Program-made: the position numbers and the translations under genes
Part shown: positions 1 through 10,391 of the stretch, piece by piece
Numbering within the stretch: the stretch's first letter is position 1
How the letters are laid out: every line of letters starts with the position of its first letter
Origin: Burkholderiales bacterium
Lineage (GTDB): Bacteria; Pseudomonadota; Gammaproteobacteria; Burkholderiales; Burkholderiaceae_F
Reading direction: 5' to 3'
NCBI GenBank assembly: GCA_020355165.1
Contig: CP070661.1
Coordinates: 2,168,051 to 2,224,048 of the forward strand
Length of the DNA stretch: 55,998 nucleotides
Notes under the pieces: generated by a model
Database searches by the model: none
What the model was told of the DNA's origin: nothing
Seen by the model: the letters and a program-made list of their open reading frames with translations, nothing else

Positions 1-751
1 TCATCACCGTGGCCTGCTTGTTGTCGGCATCCATGCCGCTGTAGGTGGCCTTCGGAATCGCGTCCTCGACGTAAAGGTTGCCCCACTTCTTGTTCATCGC
101 CGGCACGAGATCCGCGTGATCGATCATCTTGATCTTGGTGCCCGGCGTGGCGGCCAGGTCGGTCACCGCCGCCGTCGGCAGCCCGCCGACCCAGAAGAAG
201 GCGTCGATCTTGCGGTCCTTGATCGCGTTGACCGACTCGGCCACGCCAAGACGCTCGCGCGTCATGTCCTTGTCCTTGTCGAGACCCGCCGCCTCGATGA
301 TGCGGAAGGCCATCACCTCGGTGGCGCTGCCGGGCGAACCGGTCGAAACCCGCTTGCCCTTCAGGTCGGTGATCTTGGTGACGCCGGTACCCTCGACCGA
401 CACCACGTGCATGCGGTTCGGATACAGGATCATCAGCGTACGCAGCGGCACCTTGTTGCCCGCGAACTTCTGCTCGCCCTTGTAGGCGTCCTGCGCGGCG
501 TCGACCATCGACAGGCCGATGTACGGCTTGCCGGTGGCAATCAGCCTGAGGTTGTCGACCGAGCCGCCGGTCACCTCGGCGGTGGCCTGCATGCCGGGCA
601 CGTGCTTCGACAGGGCGGCCGCGATGCCGCCGCCCATGGGGTAGTACACGCCGCCAGTGCCGCCGGTGCCGATCGAGATGTTCTGCGCCAGGGCTGTCGC
701 CGACAGCACGGCACCAATGGCCGCGATTGCAGTAGTGAGGAATCGACGCAT
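1..751 (-). CDS. TAXI family TRAP transporter solute-binding protein (3' end outside window)
   Basis: Periplasmic substrate-binding subunit of a TAXI-type TRAP transporter. Reading leftward from an ATG at 751, the protein opens with a signal peptide (MRRFLTTAIAAIGAVLSATALAQ) and the family hallmark ISIGTGGTGGVYYPMGGGIA. The segments VTGGSVDNLRLIATGKPYIG, LKGKRVSTGSPGSATEVMA and IKDRKIDAFFWVGGLPTAAV follow, all typical of TAXI proteins. A strong ribosome site (AAAGGAGG) lies 6 bases before the ATG, which fixes the start. The frame is open to base 1, giving about 250 residues of a family that usually has 310-330, so only the C-terminus is missing. The permease gene expected beside it is not visible; it may lie left of the window. 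The substrate cannot be told from sequence. Confidence 0.93.
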   Translation of the reverse strand, partial: MRRFLTTAIAAIGAVLSATALAQNISIGTGGTGGVYYPMGGGIAAALSKHVPGMQATAEVTGGSVDNLRLIATGKPYIGLSMVDAAQDAYKGEQKFAGNKVPLRTLMILYPNRMHVVSVEGTGVTKITDLKGKRVSTGSPGSATEVMAFRIIEAAGLDKDKDMTRERLGVAESVNAIKDRKIDAFFWVGGLPTAAVTDLAATPGTKIKMIDHADLVPAMNKKWGNLYVEDAIPKATYSGMDADNKQATVM

Positions 752-1012
752 GTGGCCTCCTTTGTATTTGTATTGACGAATCGCGCCGGGGCCTGGCGAC
801 CGTGCTTCGGCGCACTGCCCCTGCCCGCGAAGTCTACCTTTCGGGCAGCCAGACGCCGCCGTTCGCCTGCGCCCAACTGGGTAGGGATGCTGCCCCGAGA
901 CACTCGGGCGGGTCAAGCAACAGGCGCGCCGGTCCGCAGGCAGGCATCCGAGGCGGCCGACCGTACGTACACTTGCACGCAATCCTTGGGCGCGCATCCG
1001 CGATGAGACCTT

Positions 1013-1040
1013 CCGCTGTCGGGCGAGCGCCCGACAGCGG
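1013..1040. other. Perfect 12-bp hairpin in the gene-free stretch before hda
   Basis: The 334 bases between the divergent TAXI gene and hda hold no convincing gene. They contain a perfect inverted repeat: CCGCTGTCGGGC at 1013-1024, a GAGC loop, and GCCCGACAGCGG at 1029-1040. No T tract follows, so it is not an ordinary intrinsic terminator. It ends 45 bases before the hda start. It could be an mRNA leader structure of hda or an operator; the sequence alone does not decide. Confidence 0.45.
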
Positions 1041-1085
1041 GCGCATCGCGCCGCGCCGTCTGACTCCGAACCTGCGTAGCGTGCC

Positions 1086-1745
1086 GTGATCGCGCCCCGC
1101 CAACTGGTACTCGACGTGCTGCGGCCGGCGCCGCCGACGCTGGAGAATTTCGTCACCGGCCGCAACGCCGAGGCGCTCGAAAGGCTGCGGCGCGTGGCGG
1201 CGGCCGCCGGCGGCGAGCGGATCATCTACCTGTGGGGAGCGCCGGGCAGCGGGCGCAGCCACCTGCTGCAGGCGCTGGCCGTCGCGCCTGGCGGCCGCTA
1301 CTTGCAGCCGGATGACGCGGCCGATGCCGGCGGACTGACGCTGGTCGACGACGTCGAGCGCCTCGACGCAGCGGCCCAGGTCCGCCTGTTCAACCGGCTC
1401 AACGCGGTGCGCGCACGCGCCGACGCCGCCTGCGTGGCCGCCGGCAGCAGCCCGCCGGGGCAACTGCCGCTGCGCGAGGACCTGCGCACGCGGCTGGCCT
1501 GGGGCCTCGTCTACCAGCTGCAGCCACTGTCGGACGCGGAGAAGGCCGCCGCGCTGCGGGCCCACGCCGCCGCACGAGGCCTGGCCGTCGGCGCCGAGGC
1601 GATCGACTACCTGCTCACCCACCTGCCGCGCGACATGCGCACGCTGGCGGCGGCGGTCGATGCGCTGGACGGTTTCGCCCTGGCCCACAAGCGGCCGCTG
1701 ACCGTGCCGCTGATCCGGCAGTGGCTGGCGGCGGACCAACCGTAG
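1086..1745 (+). CDS. hda: DnaA regulatory inactivator Hda
   Basis: Hda binds the DNA-loaded sliding clamp and stimulates ATP hydrolysis by DnaA, which prevents re-initiation of replication. The 219-residue product starts at GTG. Near the N-terminus is RQLVLDV, a plausible clamp-binding motif (compare QLxLPL). A DnaA-type AAA+ core follows: Walker A-like GAPGSGRSHLLQAL around residues 50-63 (Arg in place of Lys, as is usual for Hda) and the Walker B-like segment LTLVDDVERLD. The C-terminal DnaA DNA-binding domain is absent, which separates Hda from DnaA; the length fits (E. coli Hda is about 233). It is followed by pcnB, as in many Betaproteobacteria, though the HAD-hydrolase gene often found between them is missing here. 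Confidence 0.9.
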   Translation: MIAPRQLVLDVLRPAPPTLENFVTGRNAEALERLRRVAAAAGGERIIYLWGAPGSGRSHLLQALAVAPGGRYLQPDDAADAGGLTLVDDVERLDAAAQVRLFNRLNAVRARADAACVAAGSSPPGQLPLREDLRTRLAWGLVYQLQPLSDAEKAAALRAHAAARGLAVGAEAIDYLLTHLPRDMRTLAAAVDALDGFALAHKRPLTVPLIRQWLAADQP

Positions 1746-1748
1746 AAT
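1743..1748 (+). promoter_or_regulatory. Candidate -10 element before pcnB
   Basis: TAGAAT followed by CGGCGCC lies at the very end of hda (overlapping its stop). The same -10 plus GC-rich discriminator pattern recurs before several genes in this window. It would place a transcription start near 1755, immediately before the 21-codon frame at 1758. No convincing -35 is seen. Confidence 0.4.
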
Positions 1749-1757
1749 CGGCGCCTG

Positions 1758-1823
1758 ATGACGGTTGCCCCGCCTTACCTGCACCTGCTGCCGGCCGCCG
1801 ACGCGGCGGCCAAGGCCCGATGA
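1758..1823 (+). CDS. Possible 21-residue leader ORF overlapping the pcnB start
   Basis: ATG at 1758 opens a 22-codon frame (product begins MTVAPPYLHLLPAAD) whose stop TGA overlaps the pcnB start as ATGA. Given the -10 candidate at 1743-1748, it would sit at the 5' end of a leaderless transcript and couple translation into pcnB. I recognise no family. It could equally be untranslated spacer; the support is the overlap geometry only. Confidence 0.25.
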   Translation: MTVAPPYLHLLPAADAAAKAR

Positions 1824-3187
1824 TCAAGCGCTTCGTCGAGAAGGTGCAGACGCTGTTCACGCGCCGTCGGCGGGCCGGCAAGCCGCGGCAGGTCCTGCGC
1901 GACGAGCACGGCATCCAGCGCGAGCGCGTGCCGCGCTCCGCGCTGCGGGTGTGCGAGACGCTGCAGAAGGCGGGCCACCACGCCTACATCGTCGGTGGCG
2001 CGGTGCGCGACCTGCTGATCGGCGTGACGCCGAAGGACTTCGACGTCGCCACCGACGCCACCCCGGAGCAGGTCAAGCCGCACTTCCGCCGCGCCATCAT
2101 CATCGGCCGCCGGTTCCGGCTGGTGCACGTGATGTTCGGCTCGGAGACGATCGAGGTGTCGACCTTTCGCGCCGCGGCCAACGGCGAGCAGGCGGTCGAC
2201 GCGCACGGCCGCATGCTCGCCGACAACGTGTTCGGCACGCAGGCCGACGACGCCGCGCGGCGCGACTTCACGATCAACGCGCTGTACTACGACCCGACCA
2301 CCGAGACGGTGATCGACTATCACGACGGCGTGAAGGACATCCGCCGGCGGCGGCTGCGCATGATCGGCGATCCGCAGGGCCGCTACCGCGAGGATCCGGT
2401 GCGGATGCTGCGCGCCGTGCGCATCGCCGCCAAGCTCGGCTTCGAGATCGACGAGGCGACGCGCTCGCCGATCGCCCGGCTGGCCGACCTGCTCGGGAAC
2501 GTGCCGCCGGCGCGGGTGTTCGACGAGATGCTGAAGCTGCTGACCAGCGGCCACTCGGTCGCCTGCATCCTGCGCCTGCGCGCCGAGGGCCTGCACCACG
2601 GCCTGCTGCCGCTGCTCGACGTCATCCTCGAACAGCCGGAGGGCGAGCGCTTCGTCATGCTGGCGCTGTCGCGCACCGACGAGCGGGTGCGGGCCGGCAA
2701 GCACATCGCGGTCGGCTTCCTGTTCGCCTGCCTGCTGTGGCACGAGGTGCTCAAGCGCTGGAAGGAACTGCAGGCCGCCGGCGCCCATCGCATTCCCGCG
2801 CTCGACGCCGCCATCGACGAGGTGCTCGGGCGGCAGACCGAGAAGCTGGCGATCCAGCGCCGCTTCGTGGCCGACATGCGCGACATCTGGATGATGCAGC
2901 CGCGCTTCGAGCGGCGCAGCGGGCGCGCACCCCATGCGCTGCTCGCCCACCTGCGGCTGCGTGCCGGCTACGACTTCCTCGCCCTGCGCGGCGCCGCCGA
3001 CGAGGCCCCGGCCGAGCTGGTGACCTGGTGGCACGATTTCATGCACGCCGACGAAGACGGCCGCGCGCGCCTGCTGGCGGCCGCGCCGGCGCCGCCAAAG
3101 GGCGAGGGGCCGCGGCGCCGTCGGCGGCGGCGACCGAAGTCGGGCAGCGAAGCCGCCTCGGCCGCCGGCAGCGCCGCCTCTTCCTGA
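1820..3187 (+). CDS. pcnB: Poly(A) polymerase I
   Basis: Adds 3' poly(A) tails to RNA and so promotes its decay. The 455-residue protein is a class II nucleotidyltransferase. RSALRVCETLQKAGHHAYIV leads into the signature GGAVRDLL (GG at residues 59-60), followed by the metal-binding DFD at 73-75 and the RRDFTINALYYD segment of the second core motif. The C-terminus is very basic (RRRRRRRPKSGSE), as expected for PcnB and unlike tRNA CCA-adding enzymes. The start chosen is ATG 1820, which overlaps the stop of a short upstream frame; an in-frame extension upstream would run back into hda. folK follows 9 bases later, so the two are probably cotranscribed. Confidence 0.95.
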   Translation: MIKRFVEKVQTLFTRRRRAGKPRQVLRDEHGIQRERVPRSALRVCETLQKAGHHAYIVGGAVRDLLIGVTPKDFDVATDATPEQVKPHFRRAIIIGRRFRLVHVMFGSETIEVSTFRAAANGEQAVDAHGRMLADNVFGTQADDAARRDFTINALYYDPTTETVIDYHDGVKDIRRRRLRMIGDPQGRYREDPVRMLRAVRIAAKLGFEIDEATRSPIARLADLLGNVPPARVFDEMLKLLTSGHSVACILRLRAEGLHHGLLPLLDVILEQPEGERFVMLALSRTDERVRAGKHIAVGFLFACLLWHEVLKRWKELQAAGAHRIPALDAAIDEVLGRQTEKLAIQRRFVADMRDIWMMQPRFERRSGRAPHALLAHLRLRAGYDFLALRGAADEAPAELVTWWHDFMHADEDGRARLLAAAPAPPKGEGPRRRRRRRPKSGSEAASAAGSAASS

Positions 3188-3196
3188 ACGACAACG

Positions 3197-3700
3197 ATGA
3201 CGGCGCAACGGGCGTACATCGGGCTGGGAGCCAACGAGGGCGACGTGGTGGCGACGCTGAACGCGGCGATCGAGGCACTGCGCTCGCTGCAGCAGTGCGA
3301 GTTTGTCGGCTTATCGCCCTTTTACCGCACCGCGCCGATCGAAGCCGAGGGCCCGGACTACACCAACGCGGTGGTCGCCATCGACACCGTCATGGAACCG
3401 TATGCGCTGCTGCTCGCCCTGCTCGACATCGAGCTGCGGCTGGGACGCAAGCGCCGCGGCGCCGACGCCAGACTCAAGTCGTCGCGCCGCGTCGATCTCG
3501 ACCTGCTGCTGCACGGCCCGCTGCTGATGCGCAGCACGCCGCTGACGCTGCCGCATCCGCGCATGCACGAGCGCGCCTTCGTGCTGCGACCGCTGCTCGA
3601 CCTCGCCCCCGACCTCGAGCTGCCGGGACACGGCCCGGCGGCGCGCCTGCTGGGCGCCCTGATGCACCAGCGGGTCGAGCGCGTCGATCCCGAGGACTGA
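3197..3700 (+). CDS. folK: 2-amino-4-hydroxy-6-hydroxymethyldihydropteridine diphosphokinase
   Basis: Transfers pyrophosphate from ATP to 6-hydroxymethyl-7,8-dihydropterin in folate synthesis. The product is 167 residues, the normal size. AYIGLGANEGDVVATLNAAI is the conserved N-terminal segment, with SPFYRTAPIE next. SSRRVDLDLLLHG carries the HPPK signature R-x2-D-L-D with the two metal-binding Asp residues, followed by LPHPRMHERAFVLRPLLDLAP. It sits 9 bases after pcnB and 10 before the deoxynucleoside kinase, the usual betaproteobacterial order. Confidence 0.96.
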   Translation: MTAQRAYIGLGANEGDVVATLNAAIEALRSLQQCEFVGLSPFYRTAPIEAEGPDYTNAVVAIDTVMEPYALLLALLDIELRLGRKRRGADARLKSSRRVDLDLLLHGPLLMRSTPLTLPHPRMHERAFVLRPLLDLAPDLELPGHGPAARLLGALMHQRVERVDPED

Positions 3701-3710
3701 GCGGCGCCGC

Positions 3711-4358
3711 ATGAGCGCGCTCGCCTCGCGCTTCCGGCACATCGTCGTCGAGGGGCCGATCGGTGTCGGCAAGACCTCGCTCGCCCGCCGGCTTGGCGCA
3801 GCCACCGGCGCGCACCTGCTGCTCGAGCAGCCGCAAGCCAACCCGTTTCTCGAGCGCTTCTACCAGGAGCCCGGGAGGCACGCGCTGGCGACGCAGATGT
3901 TCTTCCTGTTCCAGCGCATCCAGCAGCTGGCCGAGCTGCGGCAGCTCGACCTGTTCCGCACCCATGTCGTCGGCGACTTCCTGCTCGAGAAGGACCGGCT
4001 GTTTGCGCGGCTGACGCTGGCCGACGACGAGCTGAAACTGTACGAACAGCTGTACGCGCAGCTGGCGCCGCGCGCACCGGCTCCGGACCTGGTGATCTAC
4101 CTGCAGGCACCGGCCGAGACGCTGAGCGAACGGGTCGCCCGCCGCGGCATCGCCGCCGAGGCCGGCATCACCGCCGAGTACCTGCGCCGAGTGGCCGACA
4201 GCTACGCCGAGTTCTTCCACCACTTCGACGCCGCGCCGCTGCTGGTGGTCAACGCCGAGCACCTGAATCCGGTCGAGCGCGACGACGACTACTCGCTGCT
4301 GGTCACTCAGATCGAGAAGATGCGCGGGCGCCGCGAGTACTTCAGCCTCGCCGCCTGA
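3711..4358 (+). CDS. Deoxynucleoside kinase (dNK family)
   Basis: Cytosolic kinase that phosphorylates deoxynucleosides for dNTP salvage. At 215 residues it matches the deoxyadenosine/deoxyguanosine kinase family. It has the P-loop GPIGVGKTSLARRL at residues 17-30, the conserved ANPFLERFYQEP segment, VVGDFLLEKDRLFARL (substrate-binding and catalytic region) and the arginine-rich lid SERVARRGI. Substrate preference cannot be read from the sequence. It lies in the pcnB-folK operon. In related genomes panB follows; here the next gene is panC, with a fresh promoter candidate between them. Confidence 0.88.
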   Translation: MSALASRFRHIVVEGPIGVGKTSLARRLGAATGAHLLLEQPQANPFLERFYQEPGRHALATQMFFLFQRIQQLAELRQLDLFRTHVVGDFLLEKDRLFARLTLADDELKLYEQLYAQLAPRAPAPDLVIYLQAPAETLSERVARRGIAAEAGITAEYLRRVADSYAEFFHHFDAAPLLVVNAEHLNPVERDDDYSLLVTQIEKMRGRREYFSLAA

Positions 4359-5267
<909 letters not shown>

Positions 5268-5303
5268 GGCGACGCGCGGTTGGTAGGCGTCGCCACCTTC
5301 GGG

Positions 5304-5309
5304 GATAAT
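5304..5309 (+). promoter_or_regulatory. Candidate -10 element for tRNA-Leu
   Basis: GATAAT, followed by the C/G-rich CCGCGTCCCGC, begins 17 bases before the mature tRNA 5' end. A GC-rich discriminator of this kind is typical of stringently controlled stable-RNA promoters. No clear -35 is seen. Confidence 0.45.
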
Positions 5310-5320
5310 CCGCGTCCCGC

Positions 5321-7619
<2,299 letters not shown>

Positions 7620-7664
7620 AGGCGCCGCCGACCCGCGAGCTCCGGCGGAGCCGAGCGCGCTGGA

Positions 7665-7670
7665 TATAAT
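7665..7670 (+). promoter_or_regulatory. Consensus -10 box upstream of yajC
   Basis: A perfect TATAAT followed by CCGCGC, 127 bases before the yajC start in the 178-base gap after tgt. No TTGACA-like box is seen at the right distance. It suggests that the yajC-secD-secF group has its own promoter with a long leader; the leader shows no recognised riboswitch. Confidence 0.5.
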
Positions 7671-7797
7671 CCGCGCTTCGCCCGCCAGCGGCGCTCGGGC
7701 AGGCCCGGCGCCGACGACGGCGCCGCGCGGCCGCCAGAACCGTCACTCGTCGCCCTTGCACCGGCCGGCTCGCCGGCCACGATCTCCCGGAGTCCAC

Positions 7798-8142
7798 ATG
7801 CTCTTCATTTCCGACGCGCTCGCGCAGACCGCACCCGCCGCCCCGGGCGGCGAAGGCGCCTGGACCTCGATCATCTTCATGGTCCTGATCTTCGCCGTCT
7901 TCTACTTCCTGCTGATCCGGCCGCAGGCGAAGCGGCAGAAGGAGCACAAGGCGATGGTCGAGGCGCTGGCCAAGGGCGACGAGGTGATGACCGCCGGCGG
8001 CATCATGGGCAGGATCATCGAGATATCCGACCAGTACATCACCCTGCAGATCGCCGCCGTCGACGGCAAGCCGGTCGAGGTCTCGATGCAGCGCACGGCC
8101 GTGCAGACGCTGCTGCCCAAGGGCACGATGAAGAGCCGGTGA
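7798..8142 (+). CDS. yajC: Sec translocon accessory protein YajC
   Basis: Small inner-membrane partner of SecDF that associates with SecYEG. The 114-residue protein has a short N-terminal region (MLFISDALAQTAPAAPGGEG) and one transmembrane helix (IIFMVLIFAVFYFLLI). The family signature RPQAKRQKEHKAMVEALAKG follows, then a small soluble domain (DEVMTAGGIMGRI). The ATG at 7798 is chosen because it gives the usual N-terminus. secD and secF follow on the same strand, the standard arrangement. Confidence 0.95.
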   Translation: MLFISDALAQTAPAAPGGEGAWTSIIFMVLIFAVFYFLLIRPQAKRQKEHKAMVEALAKGDEVMTAGGIMGRIIEISDQYITLQIAAVDGKPVEVSMQRTAVQTLLPKGTMKSR

Positions 8143-8318
8143 ACCGCCGCCCGCGATCGGAGGCCGGTGATCCAGCTGCGGTGCAGGCCGGTGCCGGCTG
8201 CGGCGCGGCGTCCGACGAAGTGCGCGGCATCCGGGCCGGTCTGACCCGGGCCGCAGCCGCCGGCCACCGGCATCCGGTCCGGGTCAACGGCCGACGGAAC
8301 GAGAATCAGCGAAGATGA
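8139..8318 (+). CDS. Possible small ORF bridging yajC and secD
   Basis: A 60-codon frame starts at GTG 8139, overlapping the yajC stop (GTGA), and stops at TGA 8316-8318, overlapping the secD start (ATGA). It exactly fills the 172-base gap. The product (MNRRPRSEAGDPAAVQAGAG...) is rich in Arg, Ala and Gly and has no recognised domain. Third-position GC is clearly lower than in the flanking genes (many GGT, CGA, GCA and GAA codons), which argues against a long-conserved gene. Translational coupling through the gap is the main reason to list it. Confidence 0.25.
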   Translation: MNRRPRSEAGDPAAVQAGAGCGAASDEVRGIRAGLTRAAAAGHRHPVRVNGRRNENQRR

Positions 8319-10201
8319 ACCGCTACCCTGTCTGGAAGTACATCGTCATCGCCGTGGCGCTGCTGTTCGGCGCAACCTACACGGCACCGAACTTCTTCGG
8401 CGAAGCGCCGGCGGTGCAGATCTCGTCGCAACGGCCGACGGTGAAAGTCGACGCCACACTGCTGACCCGCATCGAGACGTCCCTGAAGTCGGCCGGCGTG
8501 GCCTACGAGGCGGCCTACGTCGAGACGGTCGGGCTGAACGTCACCGCGCGGGTGCGGCTGGCCGACACCGACACGCAGATCCGCGCCCGCGACGCGCTGG
8601 AGACGGCGCTGAACCCGGACCCGAAGGACCCGACCTACGTGGTGGCGCTCAGCCTGCTGTCGCGCTCGCCGCGCTGGCTGGCCAGCGTGCGGGCGCTGCC
8701 GATGTACCTCGGCCTGGACCTGCGCGGCGGCGTGCACTTCCTGATGCAGGTCAACACCGCCGAGGCGGTCAACAAGCGGCTCGAGGCGCTGGTCGGCGAC
8801 CTGCGCACGCTGCTGCGCGAGAAGGACGTCCGCCATGCCGGCATCACCCGCGCCGGCGAGCGCATCGAGATCCGCTTCCGCGAGGCGGAAACCCGAACCA
8901 AGGGTGAAAACGTCATCCGCGACAGCTTCGGAACCGAGCTCGCCCTGCGCGAGGACGCCAGCGGCACCGACCTGCTGCTGGTGGCAACGCTGAGCCCGGC
9001 CGCCGCCAAGGCGGTCGCCGACAGCGCACTGAAGCAGAACATCACCACCCTGCACAACCGGATCAACGAGCTCGGCGTGGCAGAACCGGTGATCCAGCAG
9101 CAGGGCGCCGACCGCGTGGTGGTCCAGCTGCCGGGCGTGCAGGACACGGCGCGCGCCAAGGACATCATCGGTCGCACGGCCACCCTCGAGGCGCGCCTGG
9201 TCGACTTCAGCGCCGAGGGCCAGGCGGCGGTGGCGGGGGGAGCGCCGGTGCCTTTCGGCTCGGAGCGGTTCACCGTCGGCCGCGGCGCGCCGGTCGTGCT
9301 CAAGAAGGAGATCATCTTCTCCGGCCAGCAGCTGCAGGGCGCGCAGGCGACCTTCGACGAGAACCAGCGGCCGGCGGTGTCGATCGACCTGAACGAGTCG
9401 GCCGGCCGCCACCTGCGCAAGGTCTCGCGCGAGAACATCAAGAAGCCGATGGCGATCGTGCTGTTCGAGAAGGGCCGCGGCGAGGTGCTGACGGTGGCGA
9501 CGATCCAGGACGAGCTCGGCTCACGCTTCCGGATCACCGGCCTGGAAAGCCCGCAGATGGCCAACGACCTGGCGCTGCTGCTGCGCGCCGGGGCGCTCGC
9601 CGCGCCGATGGACATCATCGAGGAACGGACGATCGGGCCGAGCCTCGGCAAGGAGAACATCGACCGCGGCTTCCGGGCAACGGCGTTCGGCTTCCTCGCC
9701 ATCGCCGTGTTCATGATCTTCTACTACCGCGTCTTCGGCCTGATCTCGGTGGCCGGGCTGACCGTCAACATCGGCCTGCTGGTCGGCCTGCTGTCGCTGC
9801 TGCAGGCGACGCTGACGCTGCCCGGCATCGCCGCCGTCGCCCTGACCCTCGGCATGGCGATCGACGCCAACGTGCTGATCAACGAGCGGGTGCGCGAGGA
9901 ACTGCGCCGCGGCGCCACGGCGCAGCAGGCGATCACCCAGGGCTACGACCGGGCCTTCGCGACGATCCTCGACTCGAACGTGACGACGCTGATCGCCGGC
10001 ATCTTCCTGTTCATGCTCGGCTCCGGGCCGATCCGCGGCTTCGCGGTGGTGCACTGCCTCGGCATCCTCACCTCGATCTTCTCGGCGGTGTTCGTCTCGC
10101 GCGGCATCGTCAACCTGGTGTATGGCTCGAGGCGGCGGCTGGCGACGCTCTCGGTGGGCCAGGTGTGGACCGGCGGCAAGACCGCCGCCCTGAAGGCCTG
10201 A
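8315..10201 (+). CDS. secD: Protein translocase subunit SecD
   Basis: Inner-membrane RND-type subunit that uses proton-motive force to complete protein export from SecYEG. It is 628 residues, close to E. coli SecD. There is an N-terminal membrane helix (YIVIAVALLFGATYTAPNFF), the motif YLGLDLRGGVHFLMQV near residue 130, a large periplasmic domain, and SGFRITG-like SRFRITGLESPQMANDLALL. A C-terminal block of membrane helices includes ALTLGMAIDANVLINERVRE with the conserved Asp. The gene lies between yajC and secF, its standard partners. Small frames fill the gaps on both sides. Confidence 0.97.
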   Translation: MNRYPVWKYIVIAVALLFGATYTAPNFFGEAPAVQISSQRPTVKVDATLLTRIETSLKSAGVAYEAAYVETVGLNVTARVRLADTDTQIRARDALETALNPDPKDPTYVVALSLLSRSPRWLASVRALPMYLGLDLRGGVHFLMQVNTAEAVNKRLEALVGDLRTLLREKDVRHAGITRAGERIEIRFREAETRTKGENVIRDSFGTELALREDASGTDLLLVATLSPAAAKAVADSALKQNITTLHNRINELGVAEPVIQQQGADRVVVQLPGVQDTARAKDIIGRTATLEARLVDFSAEGQAAVAGGAPVPFGSERFTVGRGAPVVLKKEIIFSGQQLQGAQATFDENQRPAVSIDLNESAGRHLRKVSRENIKKPMAIVLFEKGRGEVLTVATIQDELGSRFRITGLESPQMANDLALLLRAGALAAPMDIIEERTIGPSLGKENIDRGFRATAFGFLAIAVFMIFYYRVFGLISVAGLTVNIGLLVGLLSLLQATLTLPGIAAVALTLGMAIDANVLINERVREELRRGATAQQAITQGYDRAFATILDSNVTTLIAGIFLFMLGSGPIRGFAVVHCLGILTSIFSAVFVSRGIVNLVYGSRRRLATLSVGQVWTGGKTAALKA

Positions 10202-10217
10202 GCGCGAGGAAGCGGCC

Positions 10218-10391
10218 ATGGAAACCGTGCTCGAGCCGAATACCCCCGCCGCGCCGCCGCCGGTCTTCCGGGAGGACCGGAGCACAAGGCGCCGAGGCTC
10301 GTCGTTGCAGTCGCCGGCGAATGCACCGCGATCGGCGGCCGCACGCCAGCCTTCGCCGGGGCACTTCACAAGCGAGATGAAGGGCAGCTAG
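10218..10391 (+). CDS. Possible small ORF between secD and secF
   Basis: ATG 10218 has an AGGAAG ribosome site 5 bases upstream. The frame runs 57 codons to a TAG whose last base is adjacent to the secF ATG, in the same frame. The product (METVLEPNTPAAPPPVFRED...) is Pro, Ser and Arg-rich with no recognised domain or membrane helix. Codon use is ordinary at first, then has several A/T third positions. secD and secF are commonly closer together, so this 190-base gap is slightly unusual. The frame may only couple translation into secF. Confidence 0.3.
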   Translation: METVLEPNTPAAPPPVFREDRSTRRRGSSLQSPANAPRSAAARQPSPGHFTSEMKGS

